Assembly: GCA_934154445.1 (NCBI GenBank)
Contig: CAKPGC010000007.1
Span: 19,416-83,415 of the forward strand
Source of the DNA: an uncultured Clostridia bacterium
Lineage (GTDB): Bacteria; Bacillota; Clostridia; TANB77; CAG-508
Direction: 5' to 3'
DNA length: 64,000 nt
In this document: piece by piece, positions 63,254-64,000 of the stretch
Layout of the letters: each line of letters starts with the position of its first letter
Position numbering within the stretch: position 1 is the stretch's first letter
Made by a program: the position numbers and the translations under genes
Notes under the pieces: model-generated
Told to the model about the DNA's origin: nothing
Databases searched by the model: none
Seen by the model: only the letters and a program-made list of their open reading frames with translations

Positions 63254-64000
63254 TTAATTGTAATTTTTTAATTGGTTTTCAATATTTAGAAGTCTGTTAT
63301 ATTTAGCTACTCTATCTGTTCTACAAGGTGCACCAGTCTTTATTTGTCCGGCATTTATTGCTACTGCTAAATCCGCAATAGTTGTATCTTCTGTTTCTCC
63401 TGATCTATGAGAAATTATGGTTTTATATCCATTTTCTTTTGCTTCTTGTATTGTATCTAATGTTTCTGTTAATGTTCCTATTTGATTTGGTTTTATTAAA
63501 ATTGCATTTGCTACATTTTCTTTGATTCCTCTTTGTAATCTTTTTATATTTGTTACAAATAGGTCATCTCCAACTAATTGAACTTTGTCTCCTATTTTTT
63601 GTGTTAGTTCTTTCCAAGAGTCCCAATCTTCTTCTGCTAAACCATCTTCTATTGATATAATAGGATATTTATCTGTTAATTCAACTATATAATTTATCAT
63701 TTCTTGTTTTGTCTTATACACATCTGTTTTCCAAAAATAATATCCATCTCTTCCTGTTTTTTTTGCTTCATCATACATTTCTGTACTTGCTATATCTAAC
63801 GCTAAACATATATCTTTTCCTGGTTCATACCCAGCTTTTCTTATTGCTTCAATAATAGCTTCTAATGCATCTTCTTCGTTTTTTAAATTTGGTGCAAATC
63901 CTCCTTCATCACCTACACCTACTGAATATCCTTTTTCTTTTAATACTTTTTTTAGTGTATGATATACTTCTACTCCTCTTTTTAATCTTTCAGCAAATGT
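63254..64000 (-). CDS. eno: Enolase, C-terminal part (runs off the window)
   Basis: The last 248 residues. GVGDEGGFAPN, LALDIASTEMYDEA, SIEDGLAEEDWDSW, LVGDDLFVTN, LIKPNQIGTLTETL and ISHRSGETEDTTIADLAVA include the magnesium ligands (Asp, Glu, Asp) and catalytic Lys. It converts 2-phosphoglycerate to phosphoenolpyruvate. The frame stays open to the window edge. Confidence 0.97.
   Translation of the reverse strand, partial: TFAERLKRGVEVYHTLKKVLKEKGYSVGVGDEGGFAPNLKNEEDALEAIIEAIRKAGYEPGKDICLALDIASTEMYDEAKKTGRDGYYFWKTDVYKTKQEMINYIVELTDKYPIISIEDGLAEEDWDSWKELTQKIGDKVQLVGDDLFVTNIKRLQRGIKENVANAILIKPNQIGTLTETLDTIQEAKENGYKTIISHRSGETEDTTIADLAVAINAGQIKTGAPCRTDRVAKYNRLLNIENQLKNYN

Noticed and set aside
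1..64000. Mobile elements, prophage, CRISPR arrays, anti-phage systems
   Set aside because: No transposase, integrase, phage structural gene, Cas gene or regular direct-repeat/spacer pattern was seen. The MutL repeats are coding.

Overview
The window is a low-GC stretch from a Gram-positive, endospore-forming bacterium, most likely an uncultured member of the Clostridia. The evidence is the Firmicute ribosomal-protein super-operon, sporulation genes (sigH, spoIIP, ylbJ, a YaaH-like GH18 protein), a ctsR-mcsA-mcsB-clpC operon, and sepF/divIVA. Nearly all genes are on the minus strand, so operons read from high to low coordinates. I saw no prophage, insertion sequence or CRISPR array.

Layout. 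1-5800: start of pgk, recD2, dps, a tocopherol-cyclase-like gene on the plus strand, a YgjP-type metallopeptidase and a GNAT acetyltransferase. 5860-22834: one ribosomal operon from a consensus promoter (22806-22834) through a structured leader RNA, rpsJ to rpsE, rplO, secY, adk, map, infA, rpmJ, rpsM, rpsK, rpsD, rpoA and rplQ. rpmD is absent and a small extra ORF lies between rplW and rplB. 22930-31800: gap, a GH15 protein, a beta-CASP metallo-beta-lactamase, an unknown coiled-coil protein and ftsK. 31800-42400: division and housekeeping genes (rsmD, divIVA, sepF, a HlyD-like protein, miaA, mutL, a reduced SecD/SecF pair, an HD hydrolase) and tRNA-Thr. 42400-49900: sigH, GH18, spoIIP, a WG-repeat protein, tgt and queA. 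49875-64000: a membrane metallopeptidase, pnp, rpsO, a phospholipase-C-like protein, the clpC operon with CtsR operators, ylbJ, an ECF-sigma/membrane fusion and the end of eno.

Main discovery. Five genes (recD2, the tocopherol-cyclase-like gene, ftsK, the membrane metallopeptidase and pnp) are each split by one +1 frame break. At all five breaks the zero-frame codon is CGG, and skipping its C restores the frame by reading GGN as glycine. I checked by eye every CCG trinucleotide on the plus strand inside minus-strand genes, and every CGG inside plus-strand genes. I found no other in-frame CGG codon in the window, although CGG occurs out of frame dozens of times. The simplest reading is that CGG is not an arginine codon here. 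Either CGGN is decoded as a four-base glycine codon, or a ribosome with an unreadable CGG in its A site moves +1 onto GGN. I know of no description of such a system. The main alternative is a motif-specific sequencing or assembly error, which raw reads would settle.
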